Of a DNA stretch of 64,000 nucleotides, positions 19,405 through 30,100 are shown in pieces (within the stretch, counting starts at the first letter, position 1; each line of letters starts with the position of its first letter). The DNA is from Spirodela intermedia. Its lineage: Eukaryota; Streptophyta; Magnoliopsida; Alismatales; Araceae. A model generated the notes under the pieces. That model saw only the letters and a program-made list of their open reading frames with translations. It was not told the origin of the DNA and ran no database searches. The DNA is taken from the NCBI GenBank assembly GCA_902729315.2, contig LR746272.1, positions 12,022,327 through 12,086,326 on the forward strand, in the 5' to 3' direction. Position numbers and translations under genes: made by a program.

Positions 19405-19863
19405 GAGAGCAGGGGAGGGAAGAGCAAGGAAAATTAGAGCTCGGAAACTTCCTGAAATCGCAGCCTATCTAGGGCTATAACAAAGAGCGATTTCAAGTCG
19501 GTGAGCAAAGGAGCCGTTGGCCGCGGGAGGGTGTTGGAATTTTTAGTGAAACGTGTCAATATATCACTCGCACTCATTTGAATCCGTGGAAATCGCTTCA
19601 TAACATGGGGTTTTCGGGGCTCTAGGCTCTGTTGCAGCAGACTTCTGACACCGTACCCGAGGACGGAGGAAACATAAGTCAATGGTATCGATTTCACGTT
19701 CTGGTCAAGCCAGGAGTGCGCGTGAGAACGGTTGACATCTGATGCGGTGTGGGGCCCACCTAGGCAACCACCAACGATACGAGAATAAAATCACGGCTGT
19801 CGCGCAAGTTGTTTGTACAGGAAAACCCTCACTCCCGCTCTCCGCTAACCTCCGATCGCTCCC
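19405..19863. promoter_or_regulatory. Shared divergent promoter of IYO and the MAPKK gene
   Basis: The two start codons face away from each other with only 459 bp between them, so both 5' leaders and core promoters must fit here. A GGGCCCAC word resembling a plant site II element lies at 19752-19759. No clear TATA box is visible for either side. Confidence 0.65.
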
Positions 19864-22800
19864 ATGGTCCCGTTGAGAATGAAGAAGAGCAGCACGAAGC
19901 TTAAGAGTCTAAAGCTCAGCGTCCCCGTCCCCGATGCCCCGTTCGGCGAGTTCGTGTAAGAATTGAAACTTCCTCTCCCACCCCCCCGTCCTCTGTTTCC
20001 CGTTTTCGTGGTCGATCTGCCGATCTCTGTCGATGTTCCCTGATGTGTGTCTGGTGGAGCTTCACAGGACTCACAGTGGCACATTTAAGGAAGGGGATTT
20101 GCTCGTCGACAAGGACGGGCTCCGCATCGTCCGCCAGAATGGAGAGCCGGCGGTAATTTACGAAAACCTGAAATCTTTCCCTTCCCACTTCTGCTGTGAT
20201 GTGTACCTTTTAATCTATTCCATCGGTTTATTCTTTGCTATCCATTTCCTCCCACTCCCTCTACTTTTACATTGATGTCTTTACTCACATACCAAGACCG
20301 CCAAGATGAATTCTGAACGAATATAGATCATTTTGAACTGCCTGATTATCGAGTATGATGCCGTGATGCTAATCAGTGATGAACCAACTGCGATCATTGA
20401 GATACCTGACTTTGATACTGAGAGAACAAGTATTCTTCTAGATTATTATGACCCCGACACGCTTACCTAGGATAACCATCCCATCTCCCCATGGTAAATG
20501 TAGATTCAACCTCAATTCGCAATCATTGGCATAGTCCGAGACGAACCTACCATAGGTATTCACTAGCCATCTAATGATGGATGTGTAAATTACTTTCTAT
20601 CTGCAAAGAAGTACGTCCAAGACTAATTATGAACAATATTATTGCGACCTAATCTATGTATATGATGTGATGTATAAATATGATCTTGACCAATTTGGTT
20701 TTAGTGTAGGATTATGAAGATATAGGATTTACCTAGTGTGCGGGTATGCTGAGCATCCCCAGTGGAGATGGCAAAGATCTCAGTGTCCGTGTTGATTGAG
20801 ATTTCCCATCAGGCCCCTGAAAACCCAAAAGAAGTTCCCTTGGCATATCTCTTTCGCTGCCAATATCAGAGCTACTAGGATGGGTAGTCTCATGGCATTT
20901 CATTCCGTCCATGTGTCAGTCGTGTACCAGTCATCCATTGAGCCTTTTTTAGCAAATACTGGACTACCATTGTGACTAGGTCTCTAGAAAATGTAAGAGG
21001 GTTGTGATGCATTGGAGATTGGTGGTGTTGGAAAGGTCGACCGTCTCTCTCTTCCTTGGCCAGCAAGCAGAAAAGTACTGTTGCCCTGCTCTTCCGAATC
21101 TGCGACTTGTTGGTTGGTGTTCCATTATATGTTGCTGAGCTATGCCTGAGACGCGGAAGGCTAATAGCACTTTTATAACGTTTGAGCTCAGGAAGATGAC
21201 TGTGGTACAGAGGTGAGCTTCTCTTCTTTGTCATCCTCGGCAAAAAATGTTAGTGCATTAATACCGTTATTGATACTTTCAAACTCATATAAGCTTGAAA
21301 TGCGATGTGCATGTGCTGATTAAAAAGATATGGCGAGTTGCATATCTGAGTTAGGCTGACTTGAATCAATAAGTCATAGGTTTTAAGAGTCAAGCTGATT
21401 AGAATCAGAATATGGATAAGTTTTGATCAGAAATAGTCTGATTTAATTTAATTCTTCAACTGGGTTGTCAACGCTTTACCCACGGATCAATAATATTCTC
21501 AAAAAATAAAAATAAAAATATTTCAACTTTTATCAGCTTGTTAAGATATCTCTCCTTATTCTTAGCAATATGAACTTTATCCTCTGTAGACGTAGCGAGA
21601 TATTCTTCTGGTGAGTGATATGGTGATAGCGGAGTTTGGACTTTCCCATGGTAATGAACGACGAATTTTATTTTATGAGGATAAATGTTGTGGGATCTCA
21701 TCCCTTAGAAGTGAAATTGTCCTAAATGCATTGTTGAAAAGAACATCCAAGATCCACTAGAAGTTGGGATTCTCTCTTCCTCTAATGATAGCGGAAGAAG
21801 TTGGTTTTTTTAACCCTAGGTTGCTAGGTAATTTTAGAGAAACATAAATTGTTCACCCTGGAAATCTATTTCCCATTCTTATATAAGATTGAAATATGGA
21901 TGAGGACGATTTACGATGATGGAAATGTTATAGATTTGAAAATTTCAGAGTTCAATTTTACATCATATACCATTATAGAAACGCTTCCACCTCTAAAGAG
22001 TGACCTCCTCGGGTATTGTTTTTCTACTTCTCCTACTGAATTACCTCCTCGCGGTTCCCAATCTCTTCTTGACACCCCACGTTACAGTCTCGATCTTGGA
22101 AATACACTTGCTCTTGCTTGCCTCCTGTGGAAGTGAAGGTCGATGTGGAGGATTTCACATGGGAGACGACCAATACCCGGCCGTTTCGCTATTTCATATT
22201 GCATCAATTGAGAACATCTCTTCTGATGTTGTTTCTCGGGTGCTCTTCTTCTGTAGAATTTTGGCAATTCTTCTTACAGAAAGTTGGTACTCAATGGAAA
22301 GTCCTCGAGCTGACATCACAATGGTCACTCGAAGGAGATTAAAAACTTCGGTGGCCAGTCCTCCTAGTGGGCCATTTGAAACGGCTGGAACTTCAGCCGC
22401 AAGGAGCATTCAGTAGAGAGAATGGTTGCTTCCGTATGCTTTAGCGCGATGGAGTGGGCTTAGCGAGGAAACCCCTTACTCCTTGACCTCGACATGCTTT
22501 TCATAACACCGAAAAGTTAGACTTTAAGTCAACCTTTTAATGGAATCTTTGTGATCCTGTTCCTTGCTACCTCTGCAATTCCTCTAACCTCCAGTGTGCA
22601 CCCTTCAGTCTACGGGTGAAATCAGCCTCGTAGTTGCCGCATCGGACAACATTATTCCATGCAACTGTTGTTGCGTATAGTTTCATTAAAGTGTTTGAAT
22701 GTGGTTATTTATAGCATCCTTTGATAAAGCCTTCGGATAGTCGGTTGACTTTGGACGATATGGACATGATTCAAGTGATTGGCAAGGGCGCCAGCGGGAT

Positions 22801-24127
22801 CATACAGCTGGTTCGCCACAAATGGACTGAACAGTTCTTTGCCCTCAAGGTATTCTCCTGATGCACTGGATGATACTTATCCATTTACAGGTCTGTTTAT
22901 AAGCAGAGATAACGAGTCGTACTTTCTTGATCCATTTTACCGGTTGGAGTCCTGATGCCGGTGTTTCATGCAGAGCATCCAACTGAATAGTGTTCCCGAG
23001 GAATCCCGCAAACACATCTCAAAGGAGTTGAAGATAAACTACTCACTCAACCACACCTCCCCATGCTCGCATATCGTTGCATATTACCAATCATTCTATG
23101 ACAATGGTGTCATATCTTTAGTCTTGGAGTACATGGACGGCGGGTCTCTCGCTGACTTTCTAAAGAAAGTCAAATCAATTCCAGAGCCGTATCTATCCGC
23201 GATATGTCAGCAGGTCAGTCTCCGTTGGCAGAAAGATATCTCCTTTCATCAATAATACTCGAATTCCCCGCTTGATCAACCATTACCATTGGCCATTTCC
23301 TTCCAATAAGATGGGCATATTTCTTCTGCTGTGCAGATGGTCAAGGGCCTCGTTTGCCTTCACCATGAGAAGCACATCGTCCACCGTGACTTGAAACCAG
23401 CTAACCTGCTGATCAACCATAGAGGAGAGGTCAAGATTACAGATTTCGGTGTGAGCGCAATAGTAGAGAGCTCTTCTGGGCAGCAAGGGACTTTCGTGGG
23501 CACATGGTACTATATGTCTGTGAGTATTCGTCCAAAGCTCCAACCCCTCCATGGTTCCAAACTGTAAAAGCCTCAGTAGAATATTGATCTCTTGTAGCCA
23601 GAAAGAATCAGCGGAGGCAGACATGGCCCCAAGAGCGACATCTGGAGCCTCGGTTTACTTCTGTTGGAGTGTGCTACTGGTCAGTTCCCTTATGCACCTC
23701 CTGTCGGACAGAAAGCTTATAGAAGTGTCTTTGAGCTGCTGGACGCCATTGTTCATCATCCGCCGCCCGCTGCTCCGCATGACGAGTTTTCTGAGGAGTT
23801 CTGCTCGTTCATCCATGCATGGTGAGGGCCAGAATGTACTTTCGCTTTATTGCCTTTTTATTTCAATAAAATAAAATAATGAACTTATTTGTACGCATTT
23901 CAGCGTCCAGAAGGATCCCAAGGACCGCAAGTCCGCGCTGGAGCTTCTGGTAATTTCTCAACCCTGGATTCCTCCCTGACTGACCCGGCGTCTCCCCCTT
24001 CTCCCTGCCGCTGAACCCATCGTCTCCATTGACACAGGAGCACCCATTCCTGATCGCCTACGAGACCGAGCACGTTGACCTGGCGTTGTACTTCGCCAAT
24101 GCCGGCGCTTCTCTCACAACCTTCTGA
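19864..24127 (+). CDS. Group A MAP kinase kinase (MKK1/MKK2-like)
   Basis: Dual-specificity kinase that phosphorylates the TxY loop of MAP kinases in stress and defence cascades. Eight exons: 19864-19955, 20068-20152, 22715-22849, 22974-23213, 23337-23519, 23598-23821, 23904-23949 and 24038-24127, giving 364 aa, the usual size. The N-terminus has a basic-hydrophobic MAPK docking site ([11 protein letters not shown]), then [19 protein letters not shown] as in MKK1/2. Kinase motifs: glycine loop GKGASG, ALKSIQL lysine, [16 protein letters not shown], activation segment [12 protein letters not shown], and PERISGG. The C-terminal EHPFLIAYE and short tail agree with MKK2-like rather than MKK6-like proteins. 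One oddity is GTWYYMS where group A members usually have GTYNYMS. ATG 19879 is an alternative start that would remove five residues. The 2.56-kb second intron is far larger than the others. Confidence 0.94.
20153..22714. other. Oversized MAPKK intron 2 with unexplained sequence
   Basis: A 2.56-kb intron separates exon 2 from exon 3, while the gene's other introns are 82-124 bp. Two stretches look less AT-rich than normal intron: about 20330-20470 (an open + frame reading [18 protein letters not shown]) and about 22000-22430 (a 138-codon open + frame with a hydrophobic start). I recognise neither product, and no terminal repeats or target-site duplication are obvious. An old transposon or retroelement insertion is possible but not shown. 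Confidence 0.4.
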
Positions 24128-24587
24128 TGCCATCCGGTACATCTCTCCCCCAGAAGCTCCAATTTTTAAATAACATAATTTCCTGGGTATCATTTTAAAA
24201 AAAGGTTCTTGGGATCAGAGAGGAAATTAACCTGAAAATGTCATACGTCGTAGAAGTTTCGGGCTAAGAGCTGCTCCTCTCCGGTGATTCCACGTACAAT
24301 GGCATACCAGTAGAAAATCATTCTTCTCCAAGGGTAGAATATCCCTGTTATTTTGTCCAGGGAAACCTCTGAGAGAGTTCCCCTCGGGTAGTCGGGGTCG
24401 TCGTCTCCAATCTCCGCTATGTGAATGGTCCAAGATTCGCAGAAATGAGGTAAGAAATTTGTCTTCTTGTGGGAAGAAATCGGCATCTCTGGCTTTTATG
24501 AAAGTCTTCCGGACTTCATCACTGTGCGTTCTTGGTGGTGGGCCCCGACGTGATGTCTCGGGTTGATTCCAGGTGCCTTGCTGGCTC

Positions 24588-24596
24588 ACACGTGTC
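24588..24596 (+). promoter_or_regulatory. ABRE-like element ACACGTGTC
   Basis: A G-box/ABRE core (ACGTGTC) about 1.8 kb upstream of the PP2C start codon. ABF/AREB bZIP factors bind this word. Identification is by sequence match only. Confidence 0.45.
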
Positions 24597-25023
24597 GGTA
24601 TTTCCCTCCCCTCCCGTACGTTACATTAATTCGACCATACTTCACGTTCAAGTCAAACTTATGAGCGAGAGCGAGCGAGCGAGCGAGAGGAGAGAGAGTG
24701 TGTGAGAGAGAGAGAGAGAGGGCTTGAAGAGCCATGTGGTGGCGCAACGGCTCTTGACGTCAGACGAGATATGGACTGGCATTCGTAGCCAATTATATGG
24801 CGTGGAGCCTATCCAAAGTTCGTAGGCCGCACTCCGACAAGATCTCACCTCCCTCGGAAGTTATGCTTTCGGTCCAATCCAGTTTGAAATCACTGGCAAG
24901 AGAGAGAGAGAGGAGACAGAAGAGAGGGGTGAAAAGTCGAAGTAACTGGCATTGGCCACATGTCAAACATCAGAAATGTCAGCTATGGGAAGATTCTGAT
25001 GGGAATGGCGGCCGGTGTCAGAG

Positions 25024-25033
25024 GACACGTGTC
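25024..25033. promoter_or_regulatory. Palindromic ABRE GACACGTGTC
   Basis: A perfect 10-bp palindrome containing ACGTGTC on both strands, about 1.3 kb upstream of the PP2C start codon. It is the strongest ABRE match in the region. Confidence 0.5.
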
Positions 25034-25064
25034 GACAAAAGCTGTGTGGGCTGTAGATGATGGG

Positions 25065-25073
25065 ACGCGTGGC
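25065..25073 (+). promoter_or_regulatory. CE3-like coupling element ACGCGTGGC
   Basis: Resembles the CE3 coupling element (ACGCGTG core) that acts with ABREs in cereal ABA-responsive promoters. It lies 31 bp downstream of the palindromic ABRE, a plausible pairing distance. It is a motif match only. Confidence 0.35.
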
Positions 25074-25358
25074 GTTTCCTTAAAACGGCCCACGTATCAA
25101 CCCCCAAAACTGTTGGGCCTTCTGCAGGCCATTTTCTCACGCCCTTGCATATTTTTAAAATTATGGCCTAACCTTATTATTAAAATGACCTTCGTTCGTC
25201 CATTTCCGAAAGAGAGGGTGAACTTGACCAAAACAGTCAAAAATTTCTTCTTAGTCAACATATTTTAGAAAATCGCTTCCGGCCATACAGAGAGCCTGCC
25301 AATGATTACCCGACGCGTATCTAGCAAAGGAAGGCCGGCCTCTGGCCTGAGGAAAGTG

Positions 25359-25368
25359 GACACGTGGA
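25359..25368 (+). promoter_or_regulatory. ABRE-like element GACACGTGGA
   Basis: Contains CACGTGG, a standard G-box/ABRE, about 1 kb upstream of the PP2C start codon and close to the probable transcription start. Confidence 0.45.
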
Positions 25369-26335
25369 AGGAGAAGGGCAACTTCGTAAGAAGCCACGGT
25401 GTTGGCGACGACAGGAAACGGCGCCGGGAGCAATGAATTTGGCCTAACACCTTCGCTCCCGTAAATTGGCGACACCTGTCCATCCTGCGCCAATCCTGCC
25501 CCTTCTCACTGTTTCTTTTTCCCCCTCTCTGAGACGACTAATGTTTTCCTGCAACAGGTTCCTTCTTCTACATCAAAGGGAGAGAGGGTGGAGAGAGACA
25601 GAGAGCTCGTCATCTTCTCATCCGCGTCCATTCACTTCAGGTAAGGCAGCTAGCTTATCGTTGCTGTCTCTGGGGGGCGGAGGTCGTCTCTGAGTTAGGC
25701 GTATCGGTCATTGACGGGACAGATCAGGGGGAGAATGCAGAGAGAGAGAGGAGGAGAGTGATGATGTACGAGTCTGTTGACGAGCAACAGGTGTTCCTTG
25801 TGTTTTAGGAAGGTGTGTGGAGCAAGGGAGAGTCCATTTTCCCCCTTCCCTCGATCCTCCTATCTAGGTAGATGCTGAGGTGTGTTCCGTCTGATCCAGG
25901 GAAGAAAGATGTGAAATGATTCCAGAGTTCAGGGAACTGTCCGTGATCCCTCTCAATCCCTCTCACCTAGTCTCTTGTTGGTGTTTCTCCACTCGCGGCC
26001 CTCTCCTTATCGTGCTTGTGGTTTAGGATTTTGATTTCTGTTTCCTTTTTTTTTAAAATATTTTCTCCTTAACAGAAAGAACAAGCAAGTCATGGATGCA
26101 GTTCATTTCCTCTGTAATGTTTTTTTCTCGAGATCAACAGGTATCTCAAGCTGGGAGAGGCGACTATCGCTGGAATCCTTTGACCGATCACTGTAACTAT
26201 TCGTCGAAGACTTTTCAGGTTTAATTGAGGCCGTCTAGATCTAGTATCGCAAGAGCTCTGCCGATCTAATTAGCGAGGGAAATGCCGTGAATTGCTACCG
26301 GTGAAAGGGAGGGAGGAGGAAGCTGCTATCGAACG

Positions 26336-26419
26336 ATGACAGCTTACCTCATCCCCAAGGCGTCGGTAAATGGCGGCTACTTCTGTGGTACCTACGGCTA
26401 CTTCAAGACCTATCAATAG
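26336..26419 (+). other. Overlapping upstream ORF at the PP2C start
   Basis: An ATG 34 bases before the PP2C start opens a 27-codon frame that runs through and past the main ATG in another frame, ending at TAG 26417-26419. Its start has A at -3, whereas the main ATG has T at -3 and G at +4. If transcribed as leader it should reduce initiation at the PP2C ATG. Its presence in mature mRNA is inferred, not shown. Confidence 0.55.
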
Positions 26420-29214
26420 TTCTGCGACAACAAACCAGGAAGCAGGCGAATCGATGGAAAAGGTGTCTCCGACGGTTGTTTTGCCATTTAATTCCCTTTG
26501 TGACGACTCGATGGAGATCACACGACTGAATCTGGTGACGAAGAGCGCCTGCTTGCTCTCTGATCACATAGCTGATCTGGTGGACGAAGATTGCAGCAGC
26601 AACCACAAGAGCGAAGAAGCTAAGATTGCGAAGACAGAAGACCAGGAGGTGAATGGGAGTGAGGAAGATGAGATGCTCTTGGTGGACCCTGAGCCGTTGC
26701 TCGATAGCTCCTTCTCCCCTTCCGTTATCAGCGACAGCAGCAGCTTTCCAAGTGTAACCGAAGACCTCTCACTGCAGGATGTATCCTCTGAGAGTGGACC
26801 TCCAAGCTTTCTCAATGGTACTCTGAAGCGTGCGCCGAGTTTCTGTTCAGAAGATGCTTCCAGTTCTGCTGCAGGAGATGTAAACGTCAAAGATCCTCTG
26901 GCTACTTCTAGTGGCTCCAATGCGGAATTGGTGCCGATCAAAGGGCAGATTAAAGAAGAAATTCGGGGTACTGTAGGTAAACCTCGCAGTTCCCTCGTCT
27001 CTGACTGTATCCCTTTTTGGGGCCATGTTTCCATCTGTGGAAGAAGACCAGAGATCGAAGATGCTGTGGCAATAGTGCCGCGATTTTCTGAAATCCCCCT
27101 CCAGTTGCTAGCGGGCCCCCATCTTGTTGATGGTGGACTCGAAACGAATCCCACTCAATCGATTGGCCATTTTTTTGGGGTCTATGATGGCCATGGAGGA
27201 GCTCAGGTTCTGCTCTTCATCTCAACTTTACCTTATTTTCATTCTGTTTATCATGTTATACCATGCTGTCATGAACATCACCATTTTCTTTCAGGTAGCT
27301 AATTACTGTCAGGAACGAGTTCATCTGGCATTATATGAGGAGATTAGGAATCTTGGGGAAGCTTCAAGTGCCACAAGTGAGGAAGATTTTCAGAAGACAT
27401 GGGAGAGCGCCTTTACTAAATGCTTCATAAAGGTTGATGCTGAGGTTGACGGGAGAGCGGAGAGAGGAGGTTCTGATACCTCCCAACAGAACAGCTGTGT
27501 TGTCCCTGCCAATCCTGTCGCGCCCGAAACCGTGGGATCTACTGCTGTAGCGGCTGTCCTCTGCTCTTCGCACATCATCGTCGCCAATTGTGGGGATTCC
27601 AGGGCTGTGCTTTGTCGTAGCAAGCGAGCCTTGCCTTTATCAGTGGATCATAAAGTAAAGCATGCGCATAATTTTCTTGACTTTCCATTCTTATGACTAC
27701 TCTGTCGAGAATGTATCTAACAGCAGATATAAATTATATGCTTCAGCCCAACAGAGAGGATGAATACGCGAGGATTGAAGCAGCTGGCGGGAAGGTCATA
27801 CAGTGGAATGGGTATCGTGTATTTGGTGTTCTTGCGATGTCAAGGTCAATAGGTAAGCATTTATTTGCATCAGCGAAGGACGGGAAAACTTTCTCCTGCA
27901 TGAAATACTCTTTGCAAATATTTACTACTAATATTTGACATTAGAACCATCCGTTGTTCGCAACTCCTCTGTTTCATAGCTCCATATTGATTCACTCTGT
28001 TCACTAGCTTTTGTGAAATCTACTTGTATTGCACGGTAACCTCTAAATAAATAAAAAAGATTGAACTTAGTTTTCTAAATAAGAACAAAATGCCATGACT
28101 ATTCTCATATGATTTCTCTTGGTGGAATCATTGCTTGAATCCGCTGAGGCCGCGTTCCTGCCCAAGAAACTTTCTCTCTATGACCAAGAATTTGACAGCG
28201 CTTCATCTTGCATTTTGCTGTATGTCTTGCGTTGTCATATGTTTCTCATCTCCTCTCACAAGTCTCCCTAATGTAAGAGTAGTAACACTGCATGCAATAC
28301 TGGCGTGACTGTGATGAATGGTGCTGTGGAGCTTGTTACATTAATCAGAGGAACTGACAGAAAACCCAGTCAATGGTTCCAGAAAATGAGACGAGCTATC
28401 GTGAACTAGAGGTGAGGAGGACAGACTTTGCAAGAATCAGAGGAACTGTCTCTTGGTCAGTGGCATATCTAATTAAATGGCCCGACGACTGGGTAACCAA
28501 CACTGATTTCCTTCTATGTTCATCGGGAAATTCCTTCTTGCCAATGCTCTTGTGCATTTCTCGCCTTACATTCTTCATTTCCACCAAAAAAAATTATACT
28601 ACTCAAAAGAACATGCGTTTTTTTACTCCCAAGGTAAATGAGCTTTCAGCTGCTTACTCATCCTTTGAGAAGGTCTACTGTGCGTCAGGTGGCATTCACT
28701 GTGTCCGTCTTTTCCTTCCCAGTATTGGGGCCTTCCCTTTTGCTGAGATTCTCTCTGGTTAGAAACCTCATGTAAATAGACCCTCCATTTATGTTTATAT
28801 TCCATGCCGTGGAATGCCTGCGACGATGATATTCGTGTGTGTGACTGAGCGACGGGAGAGGTGGTCTCCGCAGGTGACAGATATCTGAAGCCGTGGGTTA
28901 TCCCCGAACCGGAGGTCACCTGCGTCGCTCGGGCGAGGGAGGACGAGTGCCTCATCCTCGCCACCGACGGCCTTTGGGACGTCATGTCCGACGAGGAGGC
29001 CTGCGACGCCGCCCGCCGGAGGATCCTCGTCTGGCACAAGAAGAACGCCGGCACGGAGCGCGGCGGAGGCGGCCGCGGAGGAGCGGACCCCGCCGCTCAG
29101 GCCGCCGCCGAGTACCTCTCCCGGCTCGCCCTCCGGCGGGGCAGCAAGGACAACATCACCGTGGTGGTCGTCGATCTGAAGGCGCGGAGGAAGTTCAGGA
29201 CGACCAACCCCTGA
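26370..29214 (+). CDS. Clade A protein phosphatase 2C (ABI1/HAB1-like ABA co-receptor)
   Basis: Mn/Mg-dependent Ser/Thr phosphatase of the group that inhibits SnRK2 kinases and is itself inhibited by PYR/PYL-ABA receptors. Four exons, 26370-27206, 27295-27654, 27747-27852 and 28874-29214, give 547 aa. The long acidic, Ser-rich N-terminus (about 1-215) is typical of the clade. The catalytic domain starts at WGHVSICGRRPEIEDAV. Metal-site motifs YDGHGG (about 273-278), GDSRAVL, DGLWDV and GSKDNIT are intact. Trp419 in GGKVIQW matches the tryptophan that contacts the gate of ABA receptors. The next residues are NGY rather than the NGA of Arabidopsis ABI1. An in-frame TAA directly before ATG 26370 fixes the start. 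Exon 4 is much more GC-rich than the rest, with a Gly/Arg/Ala insert (about 495-505). Intron 3 is 1.0 kb and appears empty. Confidence 0.95.
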
Positions 29215-29419
29215 CTGTGAGCTTCACCCCATACTAAAAGGCAATAAACAGGTCCTCTATATGTCTCCCTCTTGATATATGATGGGGCTCTTGATACTTG
29301 ACCAGAAATAGTGCTTGCTGCGAGCGTAAGATCGGTCCCCACCGCGCCCTGCCCGGCAACTGCTCCATATTTCGCCTATGGCGGACCCGCAGCTGTCCCC
29401 ATGACGGGCAGCTTTCGCT

Positions 29420-29836
29420 GGGCCGGCCCACTCTCTAGAATGTATTATGGGAATGGACTCAGCAATCCTAATGAAGGTCAAGGGGGAGTGGGCCGGGCCT
29501 TTCTCCAGAATGCATTCTGAGAATGGACTGGACAAGTCTACTTAGGTAGAGGGGGAATGGGCCGGACTAGTCACTAGATTGCATTCAGGGAATGGATTCA
29601 ACGACCCTACAATGGTTGAGGGGGAATGGGCCGGACCAGTCACTAGATTGCATTCTGGGAACGAACTCGAAAGCCTACACAGGTCGAGGAGGAATGGGTT
29701 GGCCCACTATCTAGAATGCATTCTGGGAATGGACTCAACAAGCCTACTCAGGTAGAGAGGGGAATGGACCGGCCAACTCTATAGAATGCATTCTAGGAAT
29801 GGACTCAACATGCCTACTGAGGTAGAGGGGGGAAAT
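29420..29836. repeat. 69-bp minisatellite, six copies, carrying TGGGCC motifs
   Basis: Six diverged tandem copies begin at 29420, 29490, 29559, 29628, 29696 and 29766, with periods of 68-71 bp; a seventh is cut off after about 10 bases at 29837. Each unit opens with GGGCCGGNCC-like sequence, usually preceded by T to make TGGGCC. Each also contains a version of the 12-bp palindrome AGAATGCATTCT and a GGNNGAGGGGGAAT end. The copies differ by scattered substitutions, so the array is not very recent. Confidence 0.92.
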
Positions 29837-30008
29837 GGGCCGTTGCTTGGTGAGGCCCTCTGGCATGGTGGAATCAACGCCGTCGATTTGATGGATCCAT
29901 GGATCCTGTGCCCTCTTCTAGTGGGCTCCACTTCGGAGTTTCTGTGTCTCAACGTCTCTACAAGTGAGTGGGTGGCGCCGTGACGTCCCGACCGCCCGCT
30001 TCGACTGA

Positions 30009-30016
30009 AAACCCTA
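30009..30016 (+). promoter_or_regulatory. Telo-box AAACCCTA upstream of the LYAR gene
   Basis: A perfect telo-box 85 bp upstream of the ATG. In plants this element together with site II (TGGGCC/T) words marks promoters of ribosomal-protein and ribosome-biogenesis genes, which fits a nucleolar LYAR-type protein. Confidence 0.5.
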
Positions 30017-30100
30017 GTGACCCTCGCTCCCCTGGGCAGAGGGCTCCTGCGAGGGCCACGCAGGAGAGAGGAAAGTGGGCGACGGGACCGGGGTGGCGGC

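Larger units (their letters stand above)
24128..26369. promoter_or_regulatory. MAPKK 3' flank and PP2C promoter/long 5' leader
   Basis: This 2.2-kb region holds the MAPKK 3' UTR, GAGC/GA microsatellite sequence at about 24661-24720, several ACGTG-core elements listed separately, and a pyrimidine- and GA-rich section from about 25500 that probably begins the PP2C leader. The leader appears to contain upstream ATGs, the last of which overlaps the PP2C start. No TATA box could be fixed with confidence and no further gene is supported. Confidence 0.55.
29215..30100. promoter_or_regulatory. PP2C 3' flank and LYAR gene promoter
   Basis: This 886-bp spacer contains the PP2C 3' UTR, a 69-bp minisatellite (29420-29836) and, closer to the LYAR start, a telo-box. 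Downstream of the minisatellite the sequence is GC-rich and probably includes the LYAR transcription start. No other gene is supported. Confidence 0.6.

Noticed and set aside
24227-24589. Minus-strand 120-codon frame downstream of the MAPKK gene
   Set aside because: No recognisable domain, no splice partners and no conserved features; likely chance.
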